DNA of 64,000 nucleotides from CAWGLW01 sp963823525 (GTDB taxonomy: Bacteria; Pseudomonadota; Gammaproteobacteria; Steroidobacterales; Steroidobacteraceae): the NCBI GenBank assembly GCA_963823525.1, contig CAWGLW010000006.1:186001-250000 (forward strand), read 5' to 3'. This document shows, one piece after another, positions 17,573 through 26,042 of the stretch. The position numbers and the translations under genes are program-made. The notes under the pieces are model-generated. The model ran no database searches and had not been told where the DNA came from. It saw nothing but the letters and a program-made list of their open reading frames with translations. Position 1 is the stretch's first letter. Each line of letters opens with the position of its first letter.

Positions 17573-18396
17573 GACTTGTCTCCAGGCGGTGTATCGTGAA
17601 TGGCGTAAAGGCCGACGCCCAGGCGAATCGCTGCGGCGGTATCGCCAGAGGCGGGCACTTCATGCGAAGTCAGCCAGTCATCCACTCGTTCGAGAAAGCC
17701 CTGCCCTTCGCGCTCGAGAAAAGCGCGGAAAGCAGGCAGGTTACGGGGATCGATATGGCGATTCTGCGCCCGGCCTTCGAAACGTGACGGCTGGCGCGCA
17801 TTGCGCGAAAGATTGTACTCAACGGTGTCAACGAGGTCGGCCAGCACGCTGCCGGCTCGCTCGACGGCCTCATCGTCGGTCGCGCGCGGCATGTAAAAGC
17901 GCCGCAACGCTCGAAACTGTCCGCCAGGGAGCCGCTTGATCGAGCCGCTTCGGATCAGTTCCTTGACCAGCGCCGTGCTTGGGATATCCCCTGCATAGCG
18001 CTTCAACAGTACCTCGAAACTGGGCGACGGACCCCGTGCCTGCAGGACCCGCGGCACGCCCATTTCATCCAGAAAGTCTGCATCGAGGTGCCAGCCTGAG
18101 AGCACGCGGCTCGCGTGATTGAGCGGCTCTGCGGTCGGCCGTGTCGGAGCCTGTCCGGTCGAATCGCGCAGCCGGCGCACGTCGCGTCGCGCAAGTCCGG
18201 TGAGCAAAGCCACGCGCGAGACATTGGTCGGCCGGCCCCGGATACCGAATTCTTCGCTCGCTACGCTGACGAACACAGCGCGCGAAAGGTCCGCAAATTC
18301 CTTCCAGGTGATGCCGGCACGGAGCAGCCAGCGGGCAATGGGCCGAAGCCACAGCCGGCAGGCGTTCAGTACGGGGCGGGCACCACTGACTTCCAT
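17569..18396 (-). CDS. DUF6502 family protein, probable operon regulator
   Basis: The 275-residue soluble protein is of the DUF6502 family. Its N-terminal third contains a helix-turn-helix-like stretch (ITWKEFADLSRAVFVSVA..., then TNVSRVALLTGLARRDVRRLR, about residues 29-78), which resembles a winged-helix DNA-binding domain. The remainder is mostly helical. It leads an operon with two DUF5666 lipoproteins, and two palindromes overlap its own start, so autoregulation is an inference. The ATG at 18396 is preceded by AAGG eight nt upstream and lies inside the first palindrome. Confidence 0.75.
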   Translation of the reverse strand: MEVSGARPVLNACRLWLRPIARWLLRAGITWKEFADLSRAVFVSVASEEFGIRGRPTNVSRVALLTGLARRDVRRLRDSTGQAPTRPTAEPLNHASRVLSGWHLDADFLDEMGVPRVLQARGPSPSFEVLLKRYAGDIPSTALVKELIRSGSIKRLPGGQFRALRRFYMPRATDDEAVERAGSVLADLVDTVEYNLSRNARQPSRFEGRAQNRHIDPRNLPAFRAFLEREGQGFLERVDDWLTSHEVPASGDTAAAIRLGVGLYAIHDTPPGDKS

Positions 18397-18426
18397 ATAT
18401 GGGACCTTTTATTCCATATATGGAAT
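18391..18426 (-). promoter_or_regulatory. Paired CCATATATGG palindromes over the DUF6502 start
   Basis: CCATATATGG occurs at 18393-18402 and again at 18414-18423, with TTCCATATATGG shared by both copies. The second extends to a perfect 16-bp palindrome (18411-18426). Centre-to-centre spacing is 21 bp, about two helical turns. The first covers the start codon and the AAGG ribosome site lies between them. A TTGCAA hexamer at 18429-18434 and TAAAAG at 18406-18411 are 17 bp apart on the minus strand and could be a weak promoter straddling the second site. Confidence 0.75.
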
Positions 18427-18562
18427 TTTTGCAAGTCTGCTGGCGCCCTATGGGCTATTGCCCCGATAAATTCGACGTTCAACCAGTGGAGATGGATCCG
18501 CCCGGTGCCTGCTCGCAGGCCATGGTGGGCAGCCACAGCAGGGCAGCCGGGGCGAGGCCGGC

Positions 18563-19681
18563 TCAGCAGCCGAGAATTGCGGCCACCCTGTCGCCGATGG
18601 CCAGGGAGGCCGTCAGGCCCGGCGACTCGATGCCGAACAGGTTCACGAGACCCGGCAGGCCATGATCGGCCGGCCCCTGGATCACGAAATCGCCCGCAGG
18701 CGCCCCTGGGCCGGTGATTTTTGAGCGGATCCCTGTGTAGGCCGGCAGCAGGCTTGCTTCGTCGAGGCCGGGATAGTAACGCTTGATTGCACGGACAAAG
18801 TTCGCGCGTTGCGAGTCATCGAATGCATAGTCCAGGCTATCGACCCAGCGCACGTCCGGTCCGAATCGCACAGCCCCAGCCATGTCCAGCGTGACATGCA
18901 CGCCAAGTCCGCCTTCGGTTGCAAGCGGGTACACGAGGCGCCGAAACGGCGCCACCCCCGACAGGCTGTAGTAATGCCCCTTCGCGAAATACGCCCTCGG
19001 CACGGCCGCGTCCGGTAATCCTCTCGTGTTTGCGGCCAGCGCCGGAGCCTGAAGGCCGGCGGCATTGATCACCGCGGCCGAATACAGGTCGGCGTCATCG
19101 CCCTCACCGCAGGAAAGGCGCCAGCCAGTGCCGTCTGCTGCAATGGATTTCACCTGCGTATCAAATGCGATCAGGCCGCCAAGCGCTTCCAGATCACCCT
19201 GCAAGGCAAGCATCAGTTCGTGGCTGTCGATGATGCCGGTCGATGGCGACAGAAGGCCGCGCACAGCCGTGACTTCGGGCTCGAGTTCGCGGACTTCTGC
19301 AGCCGAAAGCCAGCTCAGGTCGAGCACGCCATTGGCCCGCGCCTGCGCTTCATAGCGTTGCAGCGCTGCGATCTCCTGCTCCGTGACCGCGACAATGATC
19401 TTGCCAAGCCGGCGATGGGCAACACCGCGCTCGGCACAGTACCGGTACAGCGCCGCCTTTCCTTCAACGCAAAGCCGCGCCTTGAGCGAGCCGCTCGGGT
19501 AATAGAGGCCGGCATGGATCACTTCCGAGTTTCTGCTGCTGGCACCGGTGCCGATCGTGTGCGCACGCTCGATGACGATCACCTCGCGACCGGTCATCGC
19601 GACGGCCCTGGCGACCGCAAGGCCGACCACGCCGGCTCCGATCACGACGCAGTCGATGCGATGCAGTTGCGTCGTGGTCAT
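18563..19681 (-). CDS. LhgO-like FAD-dependent oxidoreductase
   Basis: A DAO-superfamily flavoprotein of 373 residues. The FAD motif GAGVVG lies at residues 15-20, followed by SSRNSEVIHAGLYYP, a signature of L-2-hydroxyglutarate dehydrogenase/oxidase (LhgO). GIRSKITGPG and the terminal GIESPGLTASLAIG are also family-typical. Such enzymes oxidise L-2-hydroxyglutarate to 2-oxoglutarate and pass electrons to quinone. The ATG at 19681 overlaps the stop of the AEC transporter by one base (TGATG), so I preferred it to the GTG one codon upstream. Substrate identity is inferred from motifs only. Confidence 0.85.
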   Translation of the reverse strand: MTTTQLHRIDCVVIGAGVVGLAVARAVAMTGREVIVIERAHTIGTGASSRNSEVIHAGLYYPSGSLKARLCVEGKAALYRYCAERGVAHRRLGKIIVAVTEQEIAALQRYEAQARANGVLDLSWLSAAEVRELEPEVTAVRGLLSPSTGIIDSHELMLALQGDLEALGGLIAFDTQVKSIAADGTGWRLSCGEGDDADLYSAAVINAAGLQAPALAANTRGLPDAAVPRAYFAKGHYYSLSGVAPFRRLVYPLATEGGLGVHVTLDMAGAVRFGPDVRWVDSLDYAFDDSQRANFVRAIKRYYPGLDEASLLPAYTGIRSKITGPGAPAGDFVIQGPADHGLPGLVNLFGIESPGLTASLAIGDRVAAILGC

Positions 19682-20574
19682 CACGACGGCACCTGCCCTG
19701 CCAGGGCGAACAGCAACAGCGCCGGCAGCAACAGGAACGCGACAAGCGTCGAAATCACGATCGCGCCGGCGACATCGGCGGGGTGGCGGTCATAGCGGTC
19801 GGCCAGCAGAAAGTTGAAAACAGCGACCGGCATCGAGGCCTCGATGATCACCACGCCCCGCGTCACGCCTTCGAGGCCAAGCAGTTGAACGAGCGCGAGG
19901 CCCGCGCCGAAACCAAGTCCCAGCCGCAATACGGCAATACGCGCCGCTGCTCCGGCTCGCTCGATCCTGAAACTGCCCAGCGCGTGCCCGAGTGCCAGCA
20001 ACATCATGGGAATGGACAGGCCACCGAGCAGTTCGACCGTGTTGCGCAGCCACGCCGGCATGTCGAAATCGAAGCGCAGCATCAGCAGCGCTGCGGCGAC
20101 AGCGTAGATGATTGGCGTACGCAGCAGCGTTCGCCAGGCCGGGTCGCGGCCCTGGAACAACGGCCCGATGACGAACTGAGCGACCGCACCGACCACGAAG
20201 AACGCAAGTGCCAGCCCGAGCCCTTCGCGGCCGAAGGCAAACAGGCACAGCGGCAGGCCCAGGTTGCCGACATTACCAAAGACGACCGGTGGCAGATGGC
20301 TGCGCAGCGGTTGCCCTGCCAGTCGCAGGATGAACCCACCTGCGACGGCACAGATGAGCAGCACCGCGACGGAAATCGCCAGCGTGAGAAGGAACGCCGG
20401 CGTGTCCGCTTCGAGTCCGCCGATCCCGTCGAGAATCAGGCAAGGCGCACCGATGTTCATGACGATACGCGTCACGAATGCGCGGTCGAACGCGATCTCG
20501 CTGCGTGCCCAGCCATAACCGATCAATGCACACAGTGCGACCGGGACGATGATCGGGATCAACGACTGGTACAT
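19681..20574 (-). CDS. AEC-family transporter
   Basis: A 297-residue membrane protein of about ten helices with the auxin-efflux-carrier fold: MNIGAPCLIL, the conserved FGNVGNLGLPLCLF with central Asn/Pro, and VIIEASMPVAVFNFLLA, which holds the crossing motif of the second half. Family members export or import small organic acids, e.g. malate or malonate; 2-hydroxyglutarate or a related acid would suit the adjacent LhgO-like oxidase, but that is inference. The ATG and NhaA stop overlap by one base; the stop overlaps the next gene's ATG. Confidence 0.87.
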   Translation of the reverse strand: MYQSLIPIIVPVALCALIGYGWARSEIAFDRAFVTRIVMNIGAPCLILDGIGGLEADTPAFLLTLAISVAVLLICAVAGGFILRLAGQPLRSHLPPVVFGNVGNLGLPLCLFAFGREGLGLALAFFVVGAVAQFVIGPLFQGRDPAWRTLLRTPIIYAVAAALLMLRFDFDMPAWLRNTVELLGGLSIPMMLLALGHALGSFRIERAGAAARIAVLRLGLGFGAGLALVQLLGLEGVTRGVVIIEASMPVAVFNFLLADRYDRHPADVAGAIVISTLVAFLLLPALLLFALAGQVPS

Positions 20575-21923
20575 CAGTCCCTCGCCGTACGCAGAACCGC
20601 GTAGCCGGCCAGTGCGGCCATGATCGAGGCGAGCAGGATCGCCAGCTTCGCCAGGGAGATCAACTCACCACCCTCGCCCAGGGCGAGGTTGGCGATAAAG
20701 GTCGACATCGTAAAGCCTATTCCGGCCAGCAGGCCGATACCAAGCAGGCTGCGCGACCTCAGCTCGGCCGGACGCTTTGCCCAGCCCATGAGTTCCGCGA
20801 GGTAAACCCCCGCGAGAATGCCGCAGGGCTTGCCCACCAGCAGGCCCAGCATGACGCCGAGCGAAACGGGGTTGACGAACACTTCCGCGAACGCAGCCCT
20901 GTCGATCGGGATACCGGCGTTCAGAAAAACAAACAGCGGCAGAACGAGCAGCGCCACGGGCAACTCGAGCATCTCTTCCCAGCGCTGCAGCGGCGTCGTC
21001 GCCGCCTGGGCAAGTTGCTCGACCCGCGCGATCTTGCGGTGCTTGTGCCGATCGGCGAGCACGTCACCCCCACCCTTCCCGGCCGAAACATCCTTCAACA
21101 CGCCGCGAAGCTTGCGCCTGAGCGTGCCCGGCTCAATGCGCGGGCGCGCCGGCACGGTTGCGGCCACGATGACACCGGCAATACTGGCGTGCACACCGGA
21201 CTGTACGATCGTGATCCACAACAGGATGCCACCTGTGCCGTAGAGCAACGGATGACGCAGGCCCGCGCGATTGAACAACAGCAGCGCGCCGAGCAGCAAA
21301 GCCGAGAGCGCGAGCGCAGAAAACACCACTTGCTCGGTGTAGAAGAACGCGATCACGAGGATCGCACCCAGATCGTCGATGATCGCAAGACCCACGAGAA
21401 AGGCGACGACACTTCTGGACACTCGCGATCCCAGCGCCATCAGTACACCGATCGCGAGCGCCGTATCGGTTGCCATCGGGATGCCCCATCCGTCGAGCTG
21501 TCCGGCACCGGCGAGCAGGTTGATGCCAAGATAGACGGACGCGGGGAATACCATGCCGCCGATCGCAGCCGCGGCGAGAAATCGTACGCGCGCGCGGTCG
21601 CGCAGTTCACCGGCAATCAACTCGCGCTTGAACTCGAGCCCGATCAGAAAGAAGAAAAGGGCAATCAGCCCGTCGTTGACCAGGTGACGCAGGGACCACT
21701 CGTAGACCTCGCCGCCAATGACCAGCCCGAGTGGGTAGTGCTTCAGCGCTTCGTATTGTTCATTCAGTGGCGAGTTTGCGAGCGCCAGGGCCGCAAGCAG
21801 CGCGAGCAGCAATATCCCGCTGGCCGTCGTCTGGGCGCCGATGAACTCCTTGAACGGGTCGCGCAGCCGATCGAGACGGCGCTGCAGGCCGGGTGTGACG
21901 GCGTTGTCTGATTCAACCGGCAT
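20574..21923 (-). CDS. nhaA: Na+/H+ antiporter NhaA
   Basis: The 449-residue protein matches NhaA: the paired aspartates of the ion site in AIIDDLGAILVIAFFY, the TDTALAIGVL segment with Asp 133-equivalent, and FTMSTFIANLALGEG near the end. It exchanges sodium for protons at the inner membrane to control salt and pH. It is longer than E. coli NhaA (388), mainly through an extended cytoplasmic loop with basic, Gly-rich sequence (GVLKDVSAGKGGGDV). It is first in a tightly overlapping operon with the AEC transporter and LhgO-like oxidase. Confidence 0.93.
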   Translation of the reverse strand: MPVESDNAVTPGLQRRLDRLRDPFKEFIGAQTTASGILLLALLAALALANSPLNEQYEALKHYPLGLVIGGEVYEWSLRHLVNDGLIALFFFLIGLEFKRELIAGELRDRARVRFLAAAAIGGMVFPASVYLGINLLAGAGQLDGWGIPMATDTALAIGVLMALGSRVSRSVVAFLVGLAIIDDLGAILVIAFFYTEQVVFSALALSALLLGALLLFNRAGLRHPLLYGTGGILLWITIVQSGVHASIAGVIVAATVPARPRIEPGTLRRKLRGVLKDVSAGKGGGDVLADRHKHRKIARVEQLAQAATTPLQRWEEMLELPVALLVLPLFVFLNAGIPIDRAAFAEVFVNPVSLGVMLGLLVGKPCGILAGVYLAELMGWAKRPAELRSRSLLGIGLLAGIGFTMSTFIANLALGEGGELISLAKLAILLASIMAALAGYAVLRTARD

Positions 21924-22536
21924 GCGCTTGCAGTCTCCTATCGTGACGAGATGTTCTGATCGGGCATGATGGCCAGAACTCGGCAGCCGCCATCGTCATG
22001 CAGCCGATCCGGGCAGATCACGCGGGGGGAATGGTCGCACGATTTTGCGAAAGCAGATCGTCGCGCGCCTGGCTTCAACAATGGAATGCTTCCTATTTGC
22101 CGTCGCTCAACCGCGCGAAATTCGTGCCAGCTTTTAGCCAGTCAGTGAAATGCCCCGTTCAATCGGGAGAATCCATACACAACTGGCAGGGAAGAATTTC
22201 ATGAACAGGGCAACAGGGATTCTTCCTGCGGTCAGCCTGCGGGCGACCCGGACGACCGGATTGGCATGAAATCATATTCAATGCCGAGCAGAAGCCGGCC
22301 GGCACCGGCTCATTCTACCGGGACTCGCGCACTTCACTGATCAGCAACCTGCGCTGGGACTCCGGCTGGGGCTACGACGCCGACGGCAATTGCGACCATT
22401 TCACCGGCGGCGTGGATGATTCGCGCGCGGATTGAAACGCGGATATTGGTGGTGCCAGTAAAGCCCTTTTACTCGGTGAAATTCTCAGGCGCCATGACGT
22501 CCATCCTTCTGGAGTAGTCAGTGAAGGGCGGCGGCA
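21924..22536. other. Long intergenic region with decayed coding remnant
   Basis: About 613 nt separate the nhaA start from the radical SAM gene's end. It must contain the nhaA operon promoter. No complete gene is convincing. A coding-like remnant (22185-22435) and a short stretch resembling part of a glycine riboswitch (22471-22516) are listed separately. No tRNA or terminator was recognised. Confidence 0.5.
22185..22435 (+). pseudogene. Possible gene remnant, unrecognised family
   Basis: Two plus-strand frames here look protein-like but are broken. The first (22185 onward) gives a polar stretch containing GQPAGDPDDRIG. After about 22255 the second frame carries the better sequence, with motifs FNAEQKPAGTGSF and LRWDSGWGYDADGNCD, and reaches a stop at 22433-22435. 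Neither has a start and ribosome site. The aromatic/Gly-Asp-rich ending resembles the C-terminus of a secreted protein, but I cannot name a family. It could be the frameshifted tail of a deleted gene, or chance. Confidence 0.25.
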
Positions 22537-24012
22537 CTACATCACGCCTTCGAATTCCTGGGCGTTCGCCCTCAGTGGCTTGCGATTGATGCGATGCACC
22601 GAGGCCATCAGTTGGTATACGGCCCGCCGGTGAGCGGGCGATGACAAGGTCGCGTTGGCATGCTCGATAACCGCGCATGTCGGATCCAGTTCACCGCGCA
22701 CGATCCCGGGCAGCGAACCCGGCATCTCCCGCGATCGCCGGTCGTCATCGGTACCGGCCATCAACGCGTAGCGGTTAAGCATGACGCGCTCGATGCAGTC
22801 CTCGTGTTCGGTGAGAAAACGGGCCGTCTGGAGCACATCCTCCGGCTCTTCGCCCGGATAGCCGACAATGGTCGTCAGGCGTGTGCTGATGCCGGCTCGG
22901 GTCGCATCGTGCAGGAACGCCGCCGTACGCTCAGTGCTGGTTCCTTTTGCCATGCGCTTCAGCAGCCGCGCCGAGGCGCTCTCGAGGCCGGTTGTGACCC
23001 GGGCAAGACCTGCCCTGCCTGCCGCGAGCAGGTCGTCCCGGGTGAGCCCGTTGTCCTCGCGCGTGTCGACGTGCACCGACGCCGTCCAGCTGGCACCGGG
23101 CAAGATCTCGGGCATTTGCTCAATCAGTCCGCGCCAGAGCGCCACGTCGGAGTTCAATTTGAGGTCGAGGAAGACGAACAACGAGGCGTCGTGGATGTGT
23201 GCCTGCTCGGCGATCTCACCGACGACGTTGCCCAGCGAACGGCTCCGAAAACTTCGCGCGGCCGAGGTGACAACATCGGCGCAGAAGCGGCATCGACCCC
23301 ACTGGCAACCGCGTCCGGTCATGATCGGCACGATGCGGTTCGGGTAAAGCGCCCAGGGGAAATCACGGTAGTCGGCATACGGCAGAGCATCCAGATCGGT
23401 CAGCGGTGGCGCCGGCCGTGATGCCGGGCGACCGGGCACCGAAATGCCCGCAAATCCGGTGAGTTCCTTGCGCGCGACAAGCGCTGCAAGCAGGTCGGAC
23501 AGGTCGTTCTCGGGTTCACCGCCGTAGATGGCCGTCACGCCCTCGATACCCAGCCAGCGCGCCACGATGGCCGGCTCGACAAAATAGTTGCCGCCGACCA
23601 GCAGCGGGATATCGAGGTTACGGCACAATCCGGCAATCCCGGCGCAGGCCGCCTCCTGCATCGTGTAGGCCGAAACAAGCACCACGTCCGGTCGCTGCTC
23701 GAGCATTTCACGGGCATAGCCAACAATGACTTCTACGTCCCTGCCATTGCCCGTGCGCACGGTATCCGCGAGCAACCGCCGGAGACTGCGCAGCGATTTC
23801 GACCGGGATACGGCTGAGCCGTAGCGCAGACGGTCGTCGATCAGTCCCCAGGGTTTTGCGCGAGTCAGCCGCGGGTAGCCCTTCACGCCGCGAGCAAGTG
23901 GCGAGAGCACCTGTACATGGTGCCCCGCACGCCGCAGCACGGCGGCCAGAATCCCGACCGGCAGCGTGGGGTATCGGGAAAAGTTATTCAGGTCGACCAG
24001 CAGCGCCTTCAT
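22537..24012 (-). CDS. B12-binding domain radical SAM protein
   Basis: A ~490-residue protein. The N-terminal part (about 1-190) is a Rossmann-like cobalamin-binding domain beginning LLVDLNNFSRYPTLPVGIL, with the glycine-rich VGGNYFV and IYGGEPEN. The radical SAM domain carries the [4Fe-4S] ligands as CX4CX2C (CQWGRCRFC), the WG-type spacing common in this class rather than the classic CX3CX2C, followed by FVFLDLKLNSD and TTGLESASARLL. These enzymes often methylate or rearrange unactivated carbons; the substrate is unknown. An ATG six codons upstream (24030) is also possible. It is divergent from the Rieske fusion gene. Confidence 0.85.
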   Translation of the reverse strand: MKALLVDLNNFSRYPTLPVGILAAVLRRAGHHVQVLSPLARGVKGYPRLTRAKPWGLIDDRLRYGSAVSRSKSLRSLRRLLADTVRTGNGRDVEVIVGYAREMLEQRPDVVLVSAYTMQEAACAGIAGLCRNLDIPLLVGGNYFVEPAIVARWLGIEGVTAIYGGEPENDLSDLLAALVARKELTGFAGISVPGRPASRPAPPLTDLDALPYADYRDFPWALYPNRIVPIMTGRGCQWGRCRFCADVVTSAARSFRSRSLGNVVGEIAEQAHIHDASLFVFLDLKLNSDVALWRGLIEQMPEILPGASWTASVHVDTREDNGLTRDDLLAAGRAGLARVTTGLESASARLLKRMAKGTSTERTAAFLHDATRAGISTRLTTIVGYPGEEPEDVLQTARFLTEHEDCIERVMLNRYALMAGTDDDRRSREMPGSLPGIVRGELDPTCAVIEHANATLSSPAHRRAVYQLMASVHRINRKPLRANAQEFEGVM

Positions 24013-24030
24013 CACCGTGCCCTGTCTCAT

Positions 24031-24337
24031 TGTTGTTCATCTTGTTTCCGACACCATCGCGAGTGCGCCCGATCGGCAAGCGAGTAAATCATATTCCAGC
24101 GGGGAAACCACCCCGCCGGCCCGATTCGAGCGGCCGCCTCCGCGCTTGCCCGATTCAGGCCTAAGGACACGACGAATTACGTGCCAGCTATCGATCAGAC
24201 ACGATTCCTGTTCAATCCAGAGACGTTACCGAACGCCTGCGCAGCAAGCATCGCAGACTGGTGCGACCTCTCGTTGGCTGCGTGTTGACCGACGAGGACT
24301 CTGGTAGGGTTCAGAGGTTGCAGCACGAGGCCCGACC
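24031..24337. other. Divergent intergenic region
   Basis: About 307 nt between the radical SAM gene (minus) and the Rieske-glutamate synthase gene (plus). It must hold both promoters. Short open frames across it have no ribosome site or family resemblance, and I saw no clear operator or RNA. Confidence 0.45.
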
Positions 24338-25960
24338 ATGGACAAGCATCGACTTATCGACTGGTCCGAACTCGAACCACTCAAGCCAACCTATGCGCTG
24401 ACAGCCAACGTCGACCTCATCGTCATTCGGGAACCGGAGACAGAAGCGGCAACTGTCCTCTACGGCCGCTGCAGGCATCGCGGCGCATTGCTGTCAGACG
24501 GACGCATCACGAATGGCCGGCTCACCTGCCCGTTGCACGGATCAACCTACCGGTACGCAACCGGCAGGAACATTCACTACCCGGGGGCTGACCTGAAGCG
24601 CTTCGAGGCCTGGGTCGAAGACGGGGCCGTCTGGGTGAACCTCGACGAAGTTCGCGACTGGGAGCAAGCGAACCCGCAGAAGTACGACCGCGACGCCTAC
24701 CAGGGCCTGTATGCCGATTTCCAGGGCACACCGGATGAACCGCACGTTCGCAGCATCCAGGGGCTGGCGCGATCAGGCCTCGAGTCCACGGGCCACCACG
24801 GGCCGATGGCGGCCATGGGCGTACCCCGCGACCAATTGCCAAAATGGGAGGACCTGCAGATCCTGACAGCCCAGTTGCATCGCCTGCCGTTGCTGGACAA
24901 TGAAGCGGTCGCGACCGACACGGTCATCGGTGAACGGGCCCGGCGGCCGCTGCGCCTGGAGATTCCGCTTTTCGTATCCGACATGAGCTTCGGCGCGCTG
25001 TCGGCGGAGGCGAAGGTTGCGCTCGCAAAGGGCGCGGAGCTTGCCGGCACGGGCATCTGTTCCGGCGAGGGCGGCATGCTGCCCGAGGAGAGAGCGCAAA
25101 ACTCCAGGTACTTTTATGAACTGGCCTCTGCAAGGTTCGGCTTTTCTATGGACCACCTCGAGGGCTGCGGGGCCTTCCATTTCAAGTTCGGCCAGGCCGC
25201 AAAGACCGGCACTGGAGGGCACCTGCCGGGGAACAAGGTTTCAGAATCGATCGCCAGCGTGCGCGGCCTGCAGCCGGGCCAGCCGGCAATCTCGCCTGCG
25301 CGCTTCCCGGACTGGGATGACATCGGTCAGTTTCGGGACTTCGCCGCCCAGGTCAGAGAGCGGACGGGCGGAATACCGATAGGCGCCAAGCTCTCAGCGC
25401 AGCACATCGAGAAGGACATTGATGCGGCACTCGAAATCGGTGTCGACTACGTGATCCTCGATGGCCGCGGTGGTGGCACGGGTGCGGCACCCCTGCTGTT
25501 CCGTGACAACATTTCCGTGCCGACGATTCCTGCCCTTGCCCGTGCCAGGCGGCACCTCGACAAATGCAACCGTGGCGACGTCACGCTGGTCATCACGGGC
25601 GGTTTGCGCGTCCCGGCGGATTTCATCAAGGCGCTGGCGCTTGGCGCCGATGCGATCGCCATTTCAAACGCCGCCATACAGGCCATCGGCTGCCTCGGCA
25701 TGCGGGCCTGCAATACCAATGCCTGCCCGGTGGGCATCGCCACGCAGCGAGCGGACCTGCGGACCCGCTTGATCGTCGACGAGTCGGCCGCCCGCTTGAA
25801 CCGGTTTCTTCGTTCGGCTACGGAACTCATGCAGGTGATGGCCCGTGCCTGCGGGCATCGAAACCTGAACGAATTCACGCTCGGAGACCTGACCAGTTTC
25901 AAGCCCGAAATGGCGAGACTGACAGGCGTCGCATTCGGCGGTGTCAACGGGCCTGGCTGA
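24338..25960 (+). CDS. Rieske-glutamate synthase FMN domain fusion
   Basis: The first ~105 residues form a Rieske [2Fe-2S] domain with CRHRGALL and CPLHGSTY (Cys-X-His and Cys-X2-His). After a linker comes the FMN-binding, central domain of glutamate synthase large subunit: FVSDMSFGALS, GTGICSGEGGML, KFGQAAKTGTGGHLPG, GRGGGTGAAP, and the 3Fe-4S-type CNTNACPVGIATQ. It lacks the N-terminal Gln amidotransferase and the C-terminal GXGXG domain, so it is not a complete glutamate synthase. It may be an electron-fed FMN oxidoreductase acting on an amino acid or glutamate-like substrate. GAGG precedes the ATG. Confidence 0.87.
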   Translation: MDKHRLIDWSELEPLKPTYALTANVDLIVIREPETEAATVLYGRCRHRGALLSDGRITNGRLTCPLHGSTYRYATGRNIHYPGADLKRFEAWVEDGAVWVNLDEVRDWEQANPQKYDRDAYQGLYADFQGTPDEPHVRSIQGLARSGLESTGHHGPMAAMGVPRDQLPKWEDLQILTAQLHRLPLLDNEAVATDTVIGERARRPLRLEIPLFVSDMSFGALSAEAKVALAKGAELAGTGICSGEGGMLPEERAQNSRYFYELASARFGFSMDHLEGCGAFHFKFGQAAKTGTGGHLPGNKVSESIASVRGLQPGQPAISPARFPDWDDIGQFRDFAAQVRERTGGIPIGAKLSAQHIEKDIDAALEIGVDYVILDGRGGGTGAAPLLFRDNISVPTIPALARARRHLDKCNRGDVTLVITGGLRVPADFIKALALGADAIAISNAAIQAIGCLGMRACNTNACPVGIATQRADLRTRLIVDESAARLNRFLRSATELMQVMARACGHRNLNEFTLGDLTSFKPEMARLTGVAFGGVNGPG

Positions 25961-26042
25961 CTGGCGCGGAATCCCGCGAAACCGCCGGACCCCGTGCGTC
26001 GAACGAAGGGAAGAGATGAGATTCAGCAGTCAACAACGGTGA

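Noticed and set aside
18391..18426. CArG-box (MADS/SRF) interpretation of CCATATATGG
   Set aside because: The motif matches CC(A/T)6GG, but MADS-box factors are eukaryotic. A bacterial repressor pair is the simpler reading.
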